A stretch of DNA of 64,000 nucleotides from Lachnospiraceae bacterium (GTDB lineage Bacteria > Bacillota > Clostridia > Lachnospirales > Lachnospiraceae): positions 94,598-158,597 of the forward strand of contig JAUNIX010000002.1 of assembly GCA_030523275.1 (NCBI GenBank), in the 5' to 3' direction. The position numbers were made by a program, and so were the translations under genes. Positions 9,214 to 17,591 of this stretch are shown one piece after another; position 1 is the stretch's first letter; every line of letters begins with the position of its first letter. Under the pieces are notes generated by a model. That model made no database searches and was not told where the DNA came from. It saw only the letters and a list, made by a program, of their open reading frames with translations.

Positions 9214-10311
9214 ATGAAATTAGGAATTGTAGGTTTACCAAACGTTGGTAAAAGTACATTATTTAACTCATTGACAAAAGCAGGTGCAGAATCTGCCAAC
9301 TATCCATTTTGTACGATTGATCCCAACGTCGGTATTGTATCGGTACCAGATGAGCGACTGAATAAATTAGATGAAATGTATCATTCAAAAAAAGTGGTTC
9401 CAGCAGTTATTGAATTTGTTGATATTGCCGGACTTGTAAAAGGTGCATCCAAAGGCGAAGGATTGGGAAACCAGTTTTTATCCAACATTCGCGAGGTAGA
9501 TGCGATTGTTCATGTTGTCCGTTGTTTTGAAAACAGTAATATCGTTCACGTAGATGGCTCTGTCAATCCACTTCGTGATATTGAAACCATCAATTTTGAA
9601 TTGATTTTCTCTGATATCGAATTATTAGACAGACGAATTGCTAAATCTAGTCGTGGTGCTAAAAATGATAAGGCACTTGCCCAAGAAGTTGCATTTTTAC
9701 AAAAAGTCAAAGAACATCTTGAAGACGGCAAACTGGCAAAAACTTTCGAAGTAGAAGATGAAGATTTACAGGAAATTCTTGATTCCTGCAATCTGTTGAC
9801 TACAAAACCAGTAATTTTTGCTGCCAATGTAGATGAGGACAACCTAGAGGACGATGGTGCCTCCAATCCATTTGTCGATGAAGTGCGTGAATACGCCAAA
9901 GAGATGGATGCAGAAGTTTTTGTTGTCTGTGCACAGATTGAACAGGAAATTGCTGAATTAGATGATGATGAAAAGAAAGAATTTTTAGATGACTTAGGAT
10001 TAAAAGAATCAGGTCTCGAAAAATTAATCCGTGCAAGCTATTCTCTCCTTGGATTAATCAGTTATCTGACCGCCGGTGAACCAGAGGTACGTGCGTGGAC
10101 AATCAAAAAAGGAACAAAAGCTCCTCAGGCTGCCGGAAAAATCCACAGTGATTTTGAACGAGGCTTTATCAAAGCTGAAGTTGTCGCCTATGATGATTTG
10201 ATGGCATGTGGAAGTATGGTTGCTGCCAAGGAAAAAGGATTGGTAAGACAAGAAGGTAAAGACTATGTCATGCAAGATGGAGATGTAACTTTATTTAAGT
10301 TTAATGTGTAA
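9214..10311 (+). CDS. ychF: Ribosome-binding ATPase YchF (Obg-family P-loop NTPase)
   Basis: YchF is an Obg-family NTPase that prefers ATP and binds ribosomes; its exact role is debated. The 365-residue protein has the family length. Seen: G1 loop GLPNVGKST at about 7-15, the TIDPNVG switch, [17 protein letters not shown] (G3), a helical coiled coil, and the C-terminal TGS-like domain containing [10 protein letters not shown] and [20 protein letters not shown] lies upstream of the ATG. It is transcribed alone, opposite to its neighbours. Confidence 0.97.
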   Translation: MKLGIVGLPNVGKSTLFNSLTKAGAESANYPFCTIDPNVGIVSVPDERLNKLDEMYHSKKVVPAVIEFVDIAGLVKGASKGEGLGNQFLSNIREVDAIVHVVRCFENSNIVHVDGSVNPLRDIETINFELIFSDIELLDRRIAKSSRGAKNDKALAQEVAFLQKVKEHLEDGKLAKTFEVEDEDLQEILDSCNLLTTKPVIFAANVDEDNLEDDGASNPFVDEVREYAKEMDAEVFVVCAQIEQEIAELDDDEKKEFLDDLGLKESGLEKLIRASYSLLGLISYLTAGEPEVRAWTIKKGTKAPQAAGKIHSDFERGFIKAEVVAYDDLMACGSMVAAKEKGLVRQEGKDYVMQDGDVTLFKFNV

Positions 10312-10320
10312 AAATCCGAA

Positions 10321-10451
10321 TGAAACACGCAGATCGTGTTTCATCTCATAACGTGCGGGGCAAAATCAAAACCACCAAGCACCCCCAAAATCACCGGTTG
10401 CGGTAAGAGAGGGCGACCTGGGTCGTTTCCGCTTGCCTTGTGCCTTCGTGT
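10321..10451. other. GC-rich structured intergenic segment, function unknown
   Basis: Between ychF and the ROK kinase gene. It holds a hairpin (TGAAACACG against CGTGTTTCA, 10321-10343) directly after the ychF stop, and a nested hairpin in which GCGG (10400-10403) pairs with CCGC (10429-10432) around CGACC/GGTCG (10414-10425). It is clearly richer in G and C than its surroundings and encodes no convincing protein. Neither hairpin has a good U-run, so they are not standard terminators. Candidates are a small RNA or a dispersed repeat. Confidence 0.45.
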
Positions 10452-10481
10452 AAATAAAAATACTATATGTTTTTTATGGAT

Positions 10482-11390
10482 TTATTGTGTCTTCATGGAG
10501 TACTTGTTTTGAAATACAAGACATGCGGCACCGATCAAACCACTGTCTTCCCCTAAAACAGCCGACACTACATGAACATTATCCTTTAGTGCAGTATAAA
10601 CTTTTGTTTTAACCCTTTGTTCTACCTCTTCTATAAACCCAGGTATTTTTAATGCCACACTTCCGCCGAGTACAAAAATATCCGGATCAAGAACTCCATA
10701 TAAAATTCCAAGAAAACTAGAAAGATATTCATACGCATCTTCCATAATTTCTGCTGCACTCGAATTTCCATCCTGTGCCATCTGCCAGACTTCTCCGGCA
10801 TGGATAACCGACAGTCCTGCTTCTTTCGCTCTCTTAGTAATCGCAGTCCCACTAGAAATTGATTCAATCGAACCTTTCTTTAAATCTCCTTGCGATGGAC
10901 CATCTTTCCACAATATAGCATTAGCCACTTCCTGCGCAAAGCCTTTGGCCCCACGGTATATCATTTGATTGACACAAAAACCAGCCCCAACTCCTGTTGA
11001 AATCGTCAGAAATTGTACATAATCTTTCCCTTTTCCAGCTCCAATGACAGCTTCTGCCAGACATGCCAGATTGGCATCATTTTCTAAAAATACCGCAATG
11101 CCTGTTTTTTCTGCCAGACATTTTGTCAATTCAAAATAATGCCATCCCGGAAGATTCGGTGGTGTAAGAACCACTCCCTGAATCAGATCCAGCGGTCCAG
11201 GACAGGAAATCCCAATTCCCTCTACCTGATAACCAAAAGAATCTATAACTGCCTTTATCTCGTCTAACGTTTTTTCCGGGTCTTCTGCATTTGTAGAAAA
11301 CTGTTTTTGTTCTATCACTTCATAATTTTCATCGATTAAAGCAACTCTAGTATTGGTTCCTCCGACATCAATTCCCACTGCATATTTCAT
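10482..11390 (-). CDS. ROK-family sugar kinase
   Basis: ATP-dependent hexose kinase of the ROK family, similar to glucokinases. Seen: N-terminal phosphate loop GIDVGGTNTRVALI, the sugar-binding stretch ENDANLACLAEA and the STGVGAGF glycine motif. The usual ROK zinc-binding CxCGxxGC motif is absent, as in several short kinases. The start at MKYAVG has AGGAGG seven bases upstream; a 26-codon upstream extension is open but runs through a terminator and is rejected. It lies 3' of the aldolase/PTS operon, separated by that terminator. Substrate not predictable. Confidence 0.85.
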   Translation of the reverse strand: MKYAVGIDVGGTNTRVALIDENYEVIEQKQFSTNAEDPEKTLDEIKAVIDSFGYQVEGIGISCPGPLDLIQGVVLTPPNLPGWHYFELTKCLAEKTGIAVFLENDANLACLAEAVIGAGKGKDYVQFLTISTGVGAGFCVNQMIYRGAKGFAQEVANAILWKDGPSQGDLKKGSIESISSGTAITKRAKEAGLSVIHAGEVWQMAQDGNSSAAEIMEDAYEYLSSFLGILYGVLDPDIFVLGGSVALKIPGFIEEVEQRVKTKVYTALKDNVHVVSAVLGEDSGLIGAACLVFQNKYSMKTQ

Positions 11391-11433
11391 ATGTTTTCCT
11401 CCTAATCTACGAAGATCCCATGCTTCTATAACA

Positions 11434-11463
11434 AAACAGGGCAACCAAAGCTGCCCCGTTTTT
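11434..11463 (-). terminator. Terminator at the end of the aldolase/PTS operon
   Basis: AAAACGGGGCA pairs with TGCCCTGTTTT (one mismatch) around a short loop, directly after the aldolase stop. T-tracts lie on both sides, so it may work in both directions. It makes expression of the ROK gene partly independent. Confidence 0.65.
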
Positions 11464-11471
11464 GTCATAGA

Positions 11472-12341
11472 TTATTCATAGTAATATTTAACTTTATCTG
11501 CTGAATCAAATAAATTAATTTTATCACCGATCACTGCTTTGCATGCTTCGATTGGTTCTGGATAAATTTCTAATGGTTCTCTATATTCTGGGTGCGCATT
11601 TAATACTTCTCGACATTTTTCATAAAATGCAACTTTAATATCACTGGAAATATTAATTTTAGAAATTCCAATTTTTACTGCTTTTGCAATTTCTTCATCT
11701 TTATTACTAGAACCACCATGTAATACCAATGGAATATCCAAAGCATCTTTTAAGATTTGAAGAATATCCAAACGCAATTCTGGTTTCATATCACTTGGAT
11801 AAATACCATGCGCCGTACCGATTGCAACCGCTAACGTATCAATGCCTGTTTTTTCTACGAAATCTTTTGCTTGATCTGGATCTGTATAAATGATTCCGGT
11901 TGTTCCACCCTCAATGGAGTTTCCAGTTGTTCCAATCGTTCCCAATTCACTTTCTACCGATACATTTGCCAAATGAGCGACTTCACAGACTTTCTGTGTA
12001 ATTGCAACGTTTTCTTCATATGGAAGTTTGGAAGCATCGATCATAACGGAAGTAAATCCTGCCTGAATGGCTCTGACAACTGTTTCATATTTATCTCCGT
12101 GATCTAAATGAATTACTACTGGGACATCCGTTTTTGATGCTTCATAGATCATAGCCTGAACTAAACTATTTTCCACGAAATTAAATTCGTCTGGTGACAT
12201 TTCAAGAATAACCGGACTCTTCATTTCCTTAACTTTTTGCATAACTGCTTTTAATAACTGGTCACTTCCAATATTAAATGCAGGTACTGCAAATCCTTTT
12301 TCATCTGCTACTTTTAACAGTTCTTTCATGTTCATTAACAT
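11472..12341 (-). CDS. Class II ketose-bisphosphate aldolase (first copy)
   Basis: Zinc-dependent aldolase of the FbaA/GatY/KbaY family that cleaves fructose- or tagatose-bisphosphate-type sugars to glyceraldehyde-3-phosphate or a related aldehyde plus dihydroxyacetone phosphate. Metal and substrate motifs are HLDHGD, ESELG, GTAHGIY, LHGGSS and INISSD. The start is the ATG of MLMNMKELL, nine bases after AGGAG; a TTG two codons earlier is too close to it. It follows a second, divergent aldolase gene by 22 bases and is the last gene of the EIIB-EIIC operon. Substrate unknown. Confidence 0.88.
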   Translation of the reverse strand: MLMNMKELLKVADEKGFAVPAFNIGSDQLLKAVMQKVKEMKSPVILEMSPDEFNFVENSLVQAMIYEASKTDVPVVIHLDHGDKYETVVRAIQAGFTSVMIDASKLPYEENVAITQKVCEVAHLANVSVESELGTIGTTGNSIEGGTTGIIYTDPDQAKDFVEKTGIDTLAVAIGTAHGIYPSDMKPELRLDILQILKDALDIPLVLHGGSSNKDEEIAKAVKIGISKINISSDIKVAFYEKCREVLNAHPEYREPLEIYPEPIEACKAVIGDKINLFDSADKVKYYYE

Positions 12342-12363
12342 TGCCAATCTCTCCTTTTATCTC

Positions 12364-13218
12364 TTATAATGATTTTCCTTCTGATTTAGATAGTTTTATG
12401 TATTTCTTTACCAGTTCCTGACTTTCAAGTTCAACCTGGTGCATCATGACCCAATAATTAATATCCGGATCTTTTTCTAAATGCTTTTTGATACTTTCCA
12501 CATTGGCATTCATAAAATCGCATCCAACATTAATCTTATTAATACCATATTGTACGCATTTCTTGATATTGTCATCTCCTGACCCACTGCCTCCATGAAG
12601 CACCAATGGCATCTTTGTCTTTTCTTTAATTTCTTTTAATCTCTCAAAATCAAATTCTGGTACATAACCTTCCGGATAATTACCATGAGAACTTCCAAAA
12701 GAAATTGCTAATGCATCGACACCTGTTTGCTGCGCAAATCGCAATGCCTCATCTGGATTCGTCTTCATGTCATCATCTGTATAGTTTTCTCCCGCACTGG
12801 CACCCATACATCCAATTTCGCCTTCTACACTGGCATCAAATTGTTCTGCAAATTCTACGATTTCCCTAGTCATTTTGATATTTCCCTCCAAGTCATATCT
12901 GGAAGCATCTACCATGACACTGGAATATCCATCAACAAGTGCCTTTTTTAGTAACCCAATTTCTTCTCCATGATCGAAGTTTAAGGCAACTTCTATACTA
13001 GCTCTTTGAGCAAGTTTTTTTACAACTGGTGCAATCAAATCGCTGTCGCAATGATTTACCATATGCTCCTGAACAATATTGACAATAATCGGTGCTCGCA
13101 ATGACTGTGCAGCCTCAATTACCGCTCTTGTTGTCTCAATATTAAAACAATTGATCGCCATGACTGCATAATTTCCTTCGTTTGCTCTTTTGAGCATCCC
13201 TTTCATTGATACATACAT
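12364..13218 (-). CDS. Class II ketose-bisphosphate aldolase (second copy)
   Basis: Same family as its neighbour but clearly diverged: metal motifs read FDHGE and SSHGNY, with EGEIGCMG, LHGGSGSGDD and INVGCD. It keeps the zinc histidines and the glycine-rich phosphate loop, so it should be active. 284 residues, normal for short class II aldolases. A GAGG site lies about ten bases upstream. Two non-identical aldolases in tandem suggest they act on different sugar phosphates or at different steps, rather than being a recent duplication. Confidence 0.86.
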   Translation of the reverse strand: MYVSMKGMLKRANEGNYAVMAINCFNIETTRAVIEAAQSLRAPIIVNIVQEHMVNHCDSDLIAPVVKKLAQRASIEVALNFDHGEEIGLLKKALVDGYSSVMVDASRYDLEGNIKMTREIVEFAEQFDASVEGEIGCMGASAGENYTDDDMKTNPDEALRFAQQTGVDALAISFGSSHGNYPEGYVPEFDFERLKEIKEKTKMPLVLHGGSGSGDDNIKKCVQYGINKINVGCDFMNANVESIKKHLEKDPDINYWVMMHQVELESQELVKKYIKLSKSEGKSL

Positions 13219-13243
13219 ATTGAATACTACCTCGATTCAGACA

Positions 13244-14332
13244 TTAAGAAATACTGATTCCTGATAAATCCATTTCTTCTTCTTTCTCTTCTGTAACAGG
13301 CTCATCAATGTCTGTTTTTCTCTTCTTAATCAAAACTAACAGTACACCTGTTACAGCAGTTCCAACTAACAGTGCAATTAAAGCAGCAATTGGATTTGAC
13401 ATTGCAGGAATAACAAATACACCACCGGATGGTACTTTACTACCTACACCGAGTGTAAAACTAATTGCACCTGTGACACCACAACCTGTTGCCGTACAAA
13501 TACATGTACGAATCAGGTCATTCATAGCAATCGGAATAACACCTTCTGAGATCATACATAATCCCATTGGGAATGCAACTTTGATATTTTCTACTTCCTG
13601 AGAAGAATAAATCGGTTTATTGATTAATTTTGATAAAACTAATGAGAATGTAATTCCTAAAGGAGGAACCATTGCTGCTAATACCTTAATTGCTTCTGGT
13701 TCTGTGATACCTTCCAAAAGTAAGCCATCACAAATTAAGTTTGGTACTTTACTAATTGGACCACCAAAGTCAATACATCCCAATGCACCGATAATAAATC
13801 CATACACACCCTTAGAAGACTGATCTAATCCTGTAATGAAGTTTGTCAATGCATTTGTTGCCAATACAATCGGACCTCCAACTACAAAGAACATAATCAA
13901 ACCAGCAATAATTGCAGATAACGTAGGAATAATCATCATTGGCATCAATGCTTCCGCCCATTTTGGCACTTTCAAATTCTTTTTAATAAATAATGCAATA
14001 TAACCAACCAAATAACCGCCGACCATACCACCTAAGAATCCTGCACCTAAGAAGGATGCAATCTGTCCCATTAAGAAACCAGGTGCAATACCAGGACGAT
14101 CTGCAATTGAATAAGAAATATATCCTGCGATGAAGGAAGGTAATAATCCCATTCCTAAGACACCAAGAGAAGTCAATGCATTTGGTATTGTCATTTGCGA
14201 TAATTCTGTTACATTTTCTCCACCCATTAAGTTACCAACTGCAATTAACAAACCTGATGCTACAACCAGTGGAAGCATATAAGAAATCGCAGTCAAGGCA
14301 TGCTGTTTTAATTCTGCTACTATTTTTTTCAT
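13244..14332 (-). CDS. PTS system EIIC component, fructose family
   Basis: Membrane permease of a sugar phosphotransferase system. About ten hydrophobic segments; the fructose-family signature is seen in the N-terminal YMLPLVVASGLLIAVG, in GALGCIDFGGPISK and in SEGVIPIAMND. The C-terminus is a charged tail (EEKEEE) without fused EIIA or EIIB, so this is a stand-alone EIIC. The ATG at 14332 (MKKIVAEL) is nine bases from AGGAG; an ATG two codons earlier is only three bases away. Its partners EIIB and EIIA are encoded upstream. Confidence 0.92.
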   Translation of the reverse strand: MKKIVAELKQHALTAISYMLPLVVASGLLIAVGNLMGGENVTELSQMTIPNALTSLGVLGMGLLPSFIAGYISYSIADRPGIAPGFLMGQIASFLGAGFLGGMVGGYLVGYIALFIKKNLKVPKWAEALMPMMIIPTLSAIIAGLIMFFVVGGPIVLATNALTNFITGLDQSSKGVYGFIIGALGCIDFGGPISKVPNLICDGLLLEGITEPEAIKVLAAMVPPLGITFSLVLSKLINKPIYSSQEVENIKVAFPMGLCMISEGVIPIAMNDLIRTCICTATGCGVTGAISFTLGVGSKVPSGGVFVIPAMSNPIAALIALLVGTAVTGVLLVLIKKRKTDIDEPVTEEKEEEMDLSGISIS

Positions 14333-14349
14333 ATCCATCTTCTCCTTTG

Positions 14350-14661
14350 TTACTTGTTCAATTCATTCTCAATCTTTTGAATCAACTGTTTTGGTGCTTT
14401 TACACATACATTGGTAGGCACTTTGATCGTTGGTTTTCCTTCAAAACGCTCGGTACCAGTAATCGCAATATCCACAGCTAAAATGACAATATCAGCATCT
14501 TTGATTTCCTGTGCTGTTAGCTCGTCCTCAATACCAATCGTTCCCTGTGTCTCCACTTTGATTGTGTGTCCCATGCTTTCAGCAGCACGAATTAGTTTTT
14601 CTTTTGCAATGTACGTATGAGCAATTCCTGATGTACATGCGGCAACTGCAACAATTTTCAT
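14350..14661 (-). CDS. PTS system EIIB component, fructose family
   Basis: Cytoplasmic phosphocarrier that passes phosphate from EIIA to the sugar bound by EIIC. The 103-residue protein has the fructose-EIIB layout with phosphorylated cysteine at position 9 in ACTSGIAHTY, followed by the helix with IAKEKL and the ETQGTIG segment. AGGAG lies eight bases before the ATG. It is the first gene of the operon driven by the promoter and operator at 14710-14773. Confidence 0.93.
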   Translation of the reverse strand: MKIVAVAACTSGIAHTYIAKEKLIRAAESMGHTIKVETQGTIGIEDELTAQEIKDADIVILAVDIAITGTERFEGKPTIKVPTNVCVKAPKQLIQKIENELNK

Positions 14662-14709
14662 AATTATTTCTCCTTTCGTCGTTGCTTATATCTTTTTCCT
14701 TCTGTAAAA

Positions 14710-14773
14710 ATAGTAACATGGCCGGCCTTTTTGTGTTCATCGATTCAGGGCTTTTTAATAAGGTATTTTTTTC
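14710..14773 (-). promoter_or_regulatory. Operator and promoter of the EIIB-EIIC-aldolase operon
   Basis: A 26-bp site (14748-14773; plus-strand start GGGCTTTTTAATAAGGTA) matches the site at 17370-17395 at 22 of 26 positions. On the minus strand it ends exactly 32 bp before TACTAT (14710-14715), the likely -10 box. No good -35 is present, which fits an activator-dependent promoter. The PRD regulator encoded at 15.3-17.3 kb is the obvious candidate to bind it; this is inference. Confidence 0.6.
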
Positions 14774-14822
14774 CCGATTCAACTTTATTTTTACTTATTG
14801 GAAAGATTGAATACGGTACTTT

Positions 14823-15269
14823 TTAAAATACCGCTTTTAAATCCTCTACAGTTTTTGCAGAAAGTAACTTTTCTACTGCTTCATCATTTCCAAGCTTTCT
14901 TGCTACTTCTGCCAGTAATCTCAAATGAGTTTTTGCGTTTTCATTATCGTTTCCAACTGCAAAAAGAAAGATTAACTTAACACCATTTCCATCTAATGTT
15001 TCCCACTCAATTTCCTTTTCAACTTTTCCGATTGCAATCCCAACTTGTGTCACTGAATCGCTTTTTCCATGTGGAATTGCAATATAATTTCCGATTCCTG
15101 TATGTCCTTGGGATTCACGATAATAAATATCTTCAACATAGGAATCTACGTCTGCGATGTAGCCTGCTTCTTTTAATTTCCCTGCTAAATATGTAATCGC
15201 TTCTTTTTTATCAGAAGCTTTCATTTCTAAATCTATAACTTTTTCATCTAATACATCTCTTACATTCAT
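14823..15269 (-). CDS. PTS system EIIA component, fructose/mannitol family
   Basis: Cytoplasmic phosphocarrier that accepts phosphate from HPr and gives it to EIIB. The active histidine is in GNYIAIPHGKSD, preceded by the conserved YREsqGHTGIGNY loop. Start MNVRDVL is seven bases after AGGAGG; the ATG two codons earlier overlaps that site. It lies between the PRD regulator and EIIB, but a separate promoter follows it, so EIIA is probably cotranscribed with the regulator. Confidence 0.92.
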   Translation of the reverse strand: MNVRDVLDEKVIDLEMKASDKKEAITYLAGKLKEAGYIADVDSYVEDIYYRESQGHTGIGNYIAIPHGKSDSVTQVGIAIGKVEKEIEWETLDGNGVKLIFLFAVGNDNENAKTHLRLLAEVARKLGNDEAVEKLLSAKTVEDLKAVF

Positions 15270-15284
15270 AATCATTCCTCCTAG

Positions 15285-17258
15285 CTATTGAATTAAATAT
15301 TTATAAAGTTCAATGTTCGTTTCCATGCTTTTAAGCATAGAAATTTTCTCATCAGTATCAATCAATGAAACATATTCTTTATAAAATAATTGAATTCTAT
15401 TAATTTCATCTTTGGTAATCATCTTAAATCCAAGAAGAAAGATAACTTCTACCAACTCATTGTCCCACATGATCGGTTCCTCTAGTATTGCAATTGCAAC
15501 TTTAGATTCATTGACTGCAACTGGGGATCCATGAGGAAGACTCACTCTATTTCCAATTGTGGTTGTCGTTTTATTCTCCCTTTCCATGACTGTATCAAAG
15601 AATTCTTCCGTCACAACACCCTTTTCTCTCATGGCATCGGACATAATTTTTAAAATTTCTTTTTTTGACTTCACCCTCATATGTGTAAAAATTAATTCTG
15701 GTGAAAATAACAGACAACATTCCGGTGAAAAAGGGTTCTCCCGTTCATTTATATAGGAGTTAACCGCATCAAAATGATTTCTCAAAGCCAAAATACCATT
15801 CTCACTTAAAATATTAGGGATTACCACAATTCTTTTATCCCTGACTTTTATTCGTTTTGATGAAATAATAATATCCGTATCTTTATAATCATCTAACTTA
15901 AAATCGTGGGTACTGACACATTCCAAACTTTTAATTTCCGGAACCACCTTTTTAATTCGTTCTTTCATCAACTGTGTATGTCCCATATTTGAAGTTGTGA
16001 GCAAAACCGCTTTGTATTGATGTGTTTTTCTCTCAATTGCTGCCTGTATATACAAGACAATGTATCCAATCTCGTCTTCTGTAATCTGTACATTGTAACA
16101 TTCTTCAAATAAAATACTGATTGCCCAGCTCGCTCTGAATACATTTTTATATTCTTTCTTAATAAAATCAATCAAATTATTGCTTTGTGGGGTTCCATAT
16201 CTTAATCGAAAAATGGTTGGTCTTAAATGCACGATTAAACTTTCTTTTACCTTTTGATCCGATACAAGATCTACGTTCATTATATTTCCAATTACTGTAA
16301 GTAATCGATCCACGAATTCCATCAATTGAATGTCATATTTTTTTACCTGCTCAAGTGTAATCTCAATCTCTGAAATGCCAATAAATTTTGAACATAGAAT
16401 CTGTATAGAAAGAAACAAAACATCTTCATGAGAAAAACGTACATGGAATGTTTCTTCCAGTTTTTCAAAAATAGCCACTGTAAATGCATATTCATTATAC
16501 TTTTGAAGAATTTCCAGCTCTTCTACATGATTATCCATAATTAATGGATTTTCAAATTCTTTTCTTTTATATGCCAGACAACAATAGACAAGAATTTCAT
16601 AGAAGGATTCATCCGTAAATCGATAATTCCATTCATTCTCCGCCTGTATGATACATTTCCGTATTGTTGATACATCAACATTTGGAAAAAAATATTCTAA
16701 ATTCAGATCAATTTCACGAGAAGAATTTTTTTCCATTATTAGATTTTTTAGCGCAATTCGGTATTCATTTTCTCTGCTTACCAGACGATAACCACGATTT
16801 CTTTCATTAATCAGTTTTATATTGTAATATCCCAGCCATTCTTCACATTCTTTTATTACTTTTAGCATAGTCGGTACACTTAAATATAATTTTTCTGATA
16901 ACTTTTGTGTCGTGATTGCCTGCCACGGTCGTAGACAAAAGAGAATTTTTAACGTTTCTGTAACTCTTTCTTTCGGATTATAAGATTCTAATTGTATTTC
17001 TCCTCGCTGTTCTAAATAACCCCACAATTTTTCCTTCTGATCTTCCGATATCTCCAACCATATACCCACTCTTGGTTTTCTTTTAATAATGCCAAGATTA
17101 TTTTGAGCTAAAAAATCATCCAGTTCGTTCAGCTTATTTCTTACGGATTTTTCGGAGAGTCCGATTTCTTGTGCAATTTTACCGGTCGTTTTGACTTCAC
17201 CGTCTATGATGCCACTCAAAATCTGTTTCATATAAAACTTTTCTTTGGAACGTTTCAT
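15285..17258 (-). CDS. PRD-containing transcriptional activator with EIIB/EIIA-like domains
   Basis: MtlR/LicR-type regulator. Domains in order: N-terminal winged HTH (about 10-60, ending in the SEKSVRNKL helix), a second HTH, two PTS regulation domains with phosphorylatable histidines (HVRFSHEDVLFLS; IVHLRPTIFRLRYG), an EIIB-like segment and a C-terminal EIIA-like domain with VSLPHGSPVA. PTS phosphorylation of these histidines would tie activity to sugar supply. Start at MKRSKEKF follows GAGGAG by about ten bases; an in-frame ATG at 17282 overlaps a short leader reading frame. Likely controls the adjacent PTS genes. Confidence 0.88.
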   Translation of the reverse strand: MKRSKEKFYMKQILSGIIDGEVKTTGKIAQEIGLSEKSVRNKLNELDDFLAQNNLGIIKRKPRVGIWLEISEDQKEKLWGYLEQRGEIQLESYNPKERVTETLKILFCLRPWQAITTQKLSEKLYLSVPTMLKVIKECEEWLGYYNIKLINERNRGYRLVSRENEYRIALKNLIMEKNSSREIDLNLEYFFPNVDVSTIRKCIIQAENEWNYRFTDESFYEILVYCCLAYKRKEFENPLIMDNHVEELEILQKYNEYAFTVAIFEKLEETFHVRFSHEDVLFLSIQILCSKFIGISEIEITLEQVKKYDIQLMEFVDRLLTVIGNIMNVDLVSDQKVKESLIVHLRPTIFRLRYGTPQSNNLIDFIKKEYKNVFRASWAISILFEECYNVQITEDEIGYIVLYIQAAIERKTHQYKAVLLTTSNMGHTQLMKERIKKVVPEIKSLECVSTHDFKLDDYKDTDIIISSKRIKVRDKRIVVIPNILSENGILALRNHFDAVNSYINERENPFSPECCLLFSPELIFTHMRVKSKKEILKIMSDAMREKGVVTEEFFDTVMERENKTTTTIGNRVSLPHGSPVAVNESKVAIAILEEPIMWDNELVEVIFLLGFKMITKDEINRIQLFYKEYVSLIDTDEKISMLKSMETNIELYKYLIQ

Positions 17259-17278
17259 ATTGTTTGATCTCCTCTCAT

Positions 17279-17302
17279 TCATTTTGTAAGTTTAGCCTGC
17301 AT
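17279..17302 (-). CDS. Possible seven-residue leader peptide (MQAKLTK)
   Basis: A 24-base reading frame with a strong ribosome site (GGAGGTG) four bases before its ATG. Its TGA overlaps, as ATGA, an in-frame ATG of the PRD regulator gene at 17282. The site is stronger than the one serving the regulator itself. Translational coupling is possible. Short frames also arise by chance. Confidence 0.35.
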   Translation of the reverse strand: MQAKLTK

Positions 17303-17331
17303 TCTGCACCTCCTCTCTTTATGTTAAATAA

Positions 17332-17395
17332 ATTATATCATGGTATATAAGTACCGGATTATTAACTTCGGGCGTTTTAATATGGTACATTTTTC
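17332..17395 (-). promoter_or_regulatory. Operator and promoter of the PRD regulator
   Basis: The 26-bp site at 17370-17395 (plus-strand start GGGCGTTTTAATATGGTA) is followed on the minus strand after exactly 32 bp by TATAAT (17332-17337). An imperfect GGTATATAAGTACC palindrome (17342-17355) covers the -35 area, where no good -35 box is seen. The same site, spacing and lack of -35 occur upstream of EIIB. Confidence 0.6.
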
Positions 17396-17460
17396 TACTT
17401 TTTTCACAATTTTTCTTTTCGTCTGCATATAAAATGTGGTAATTTTTAATGAATAAGGAA

Positions 17461-17591
17461 CTTGCTCCGCTTTGTGCGCCAGATGCAGACTGCTGTAAGC
17501 AGGCATATTACCGTATGCATCTGGTCGCATCCTCGCGGAGCGTTTTTTGTTTCATAGGAAATTACAACGTAATTTCCTATGAAACAAAAAA
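17461..17591 (-). repeat. Dispersed modular palindromic element, fullest copy
   Basis: Two modules. On the minus strand, first a 23-bp perfect palindrome with a three-base loop (17543-17591) whose ends are T- and A-runs. Then an imperfect long hairpin in which GCTCCGC and CCAGATGCA (with GCG) pair with TGCATCTGG, CGC and GCGGAGC around an inner CTGC/GCAG hairpin. The T-run of the palindrome doubles as the U-tract of the ANTAR gene terminator. Related copies: 37791, 42305, 45541, 54976, 57611 and 63739. Confidence 0.8.

Noticed and set aside
10321..10343. Intrinsic terminator of ychF
   Set aside because: The hairpin is good but is followed by CTCATAACG, not a U-run, so it is recorded as part of an unexplained structured region.
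11391..11468. N-terminal extension of the ROK kinase by 26 codons
   Set aside because: Contains a terminator hairpin; the ATG at 11390 has AGGAGG and gives the normal ROK start.
17333..17530. Reading frame on the minus strand (about 65 codons, contains AYSSLHLAHKAEQVP)
   Set aside because: It lies within the dispersed repeat. The same peptide recurs at 55.0 kb because the DNA repeat recurs, not because a protein is conserved; no ribosome site.
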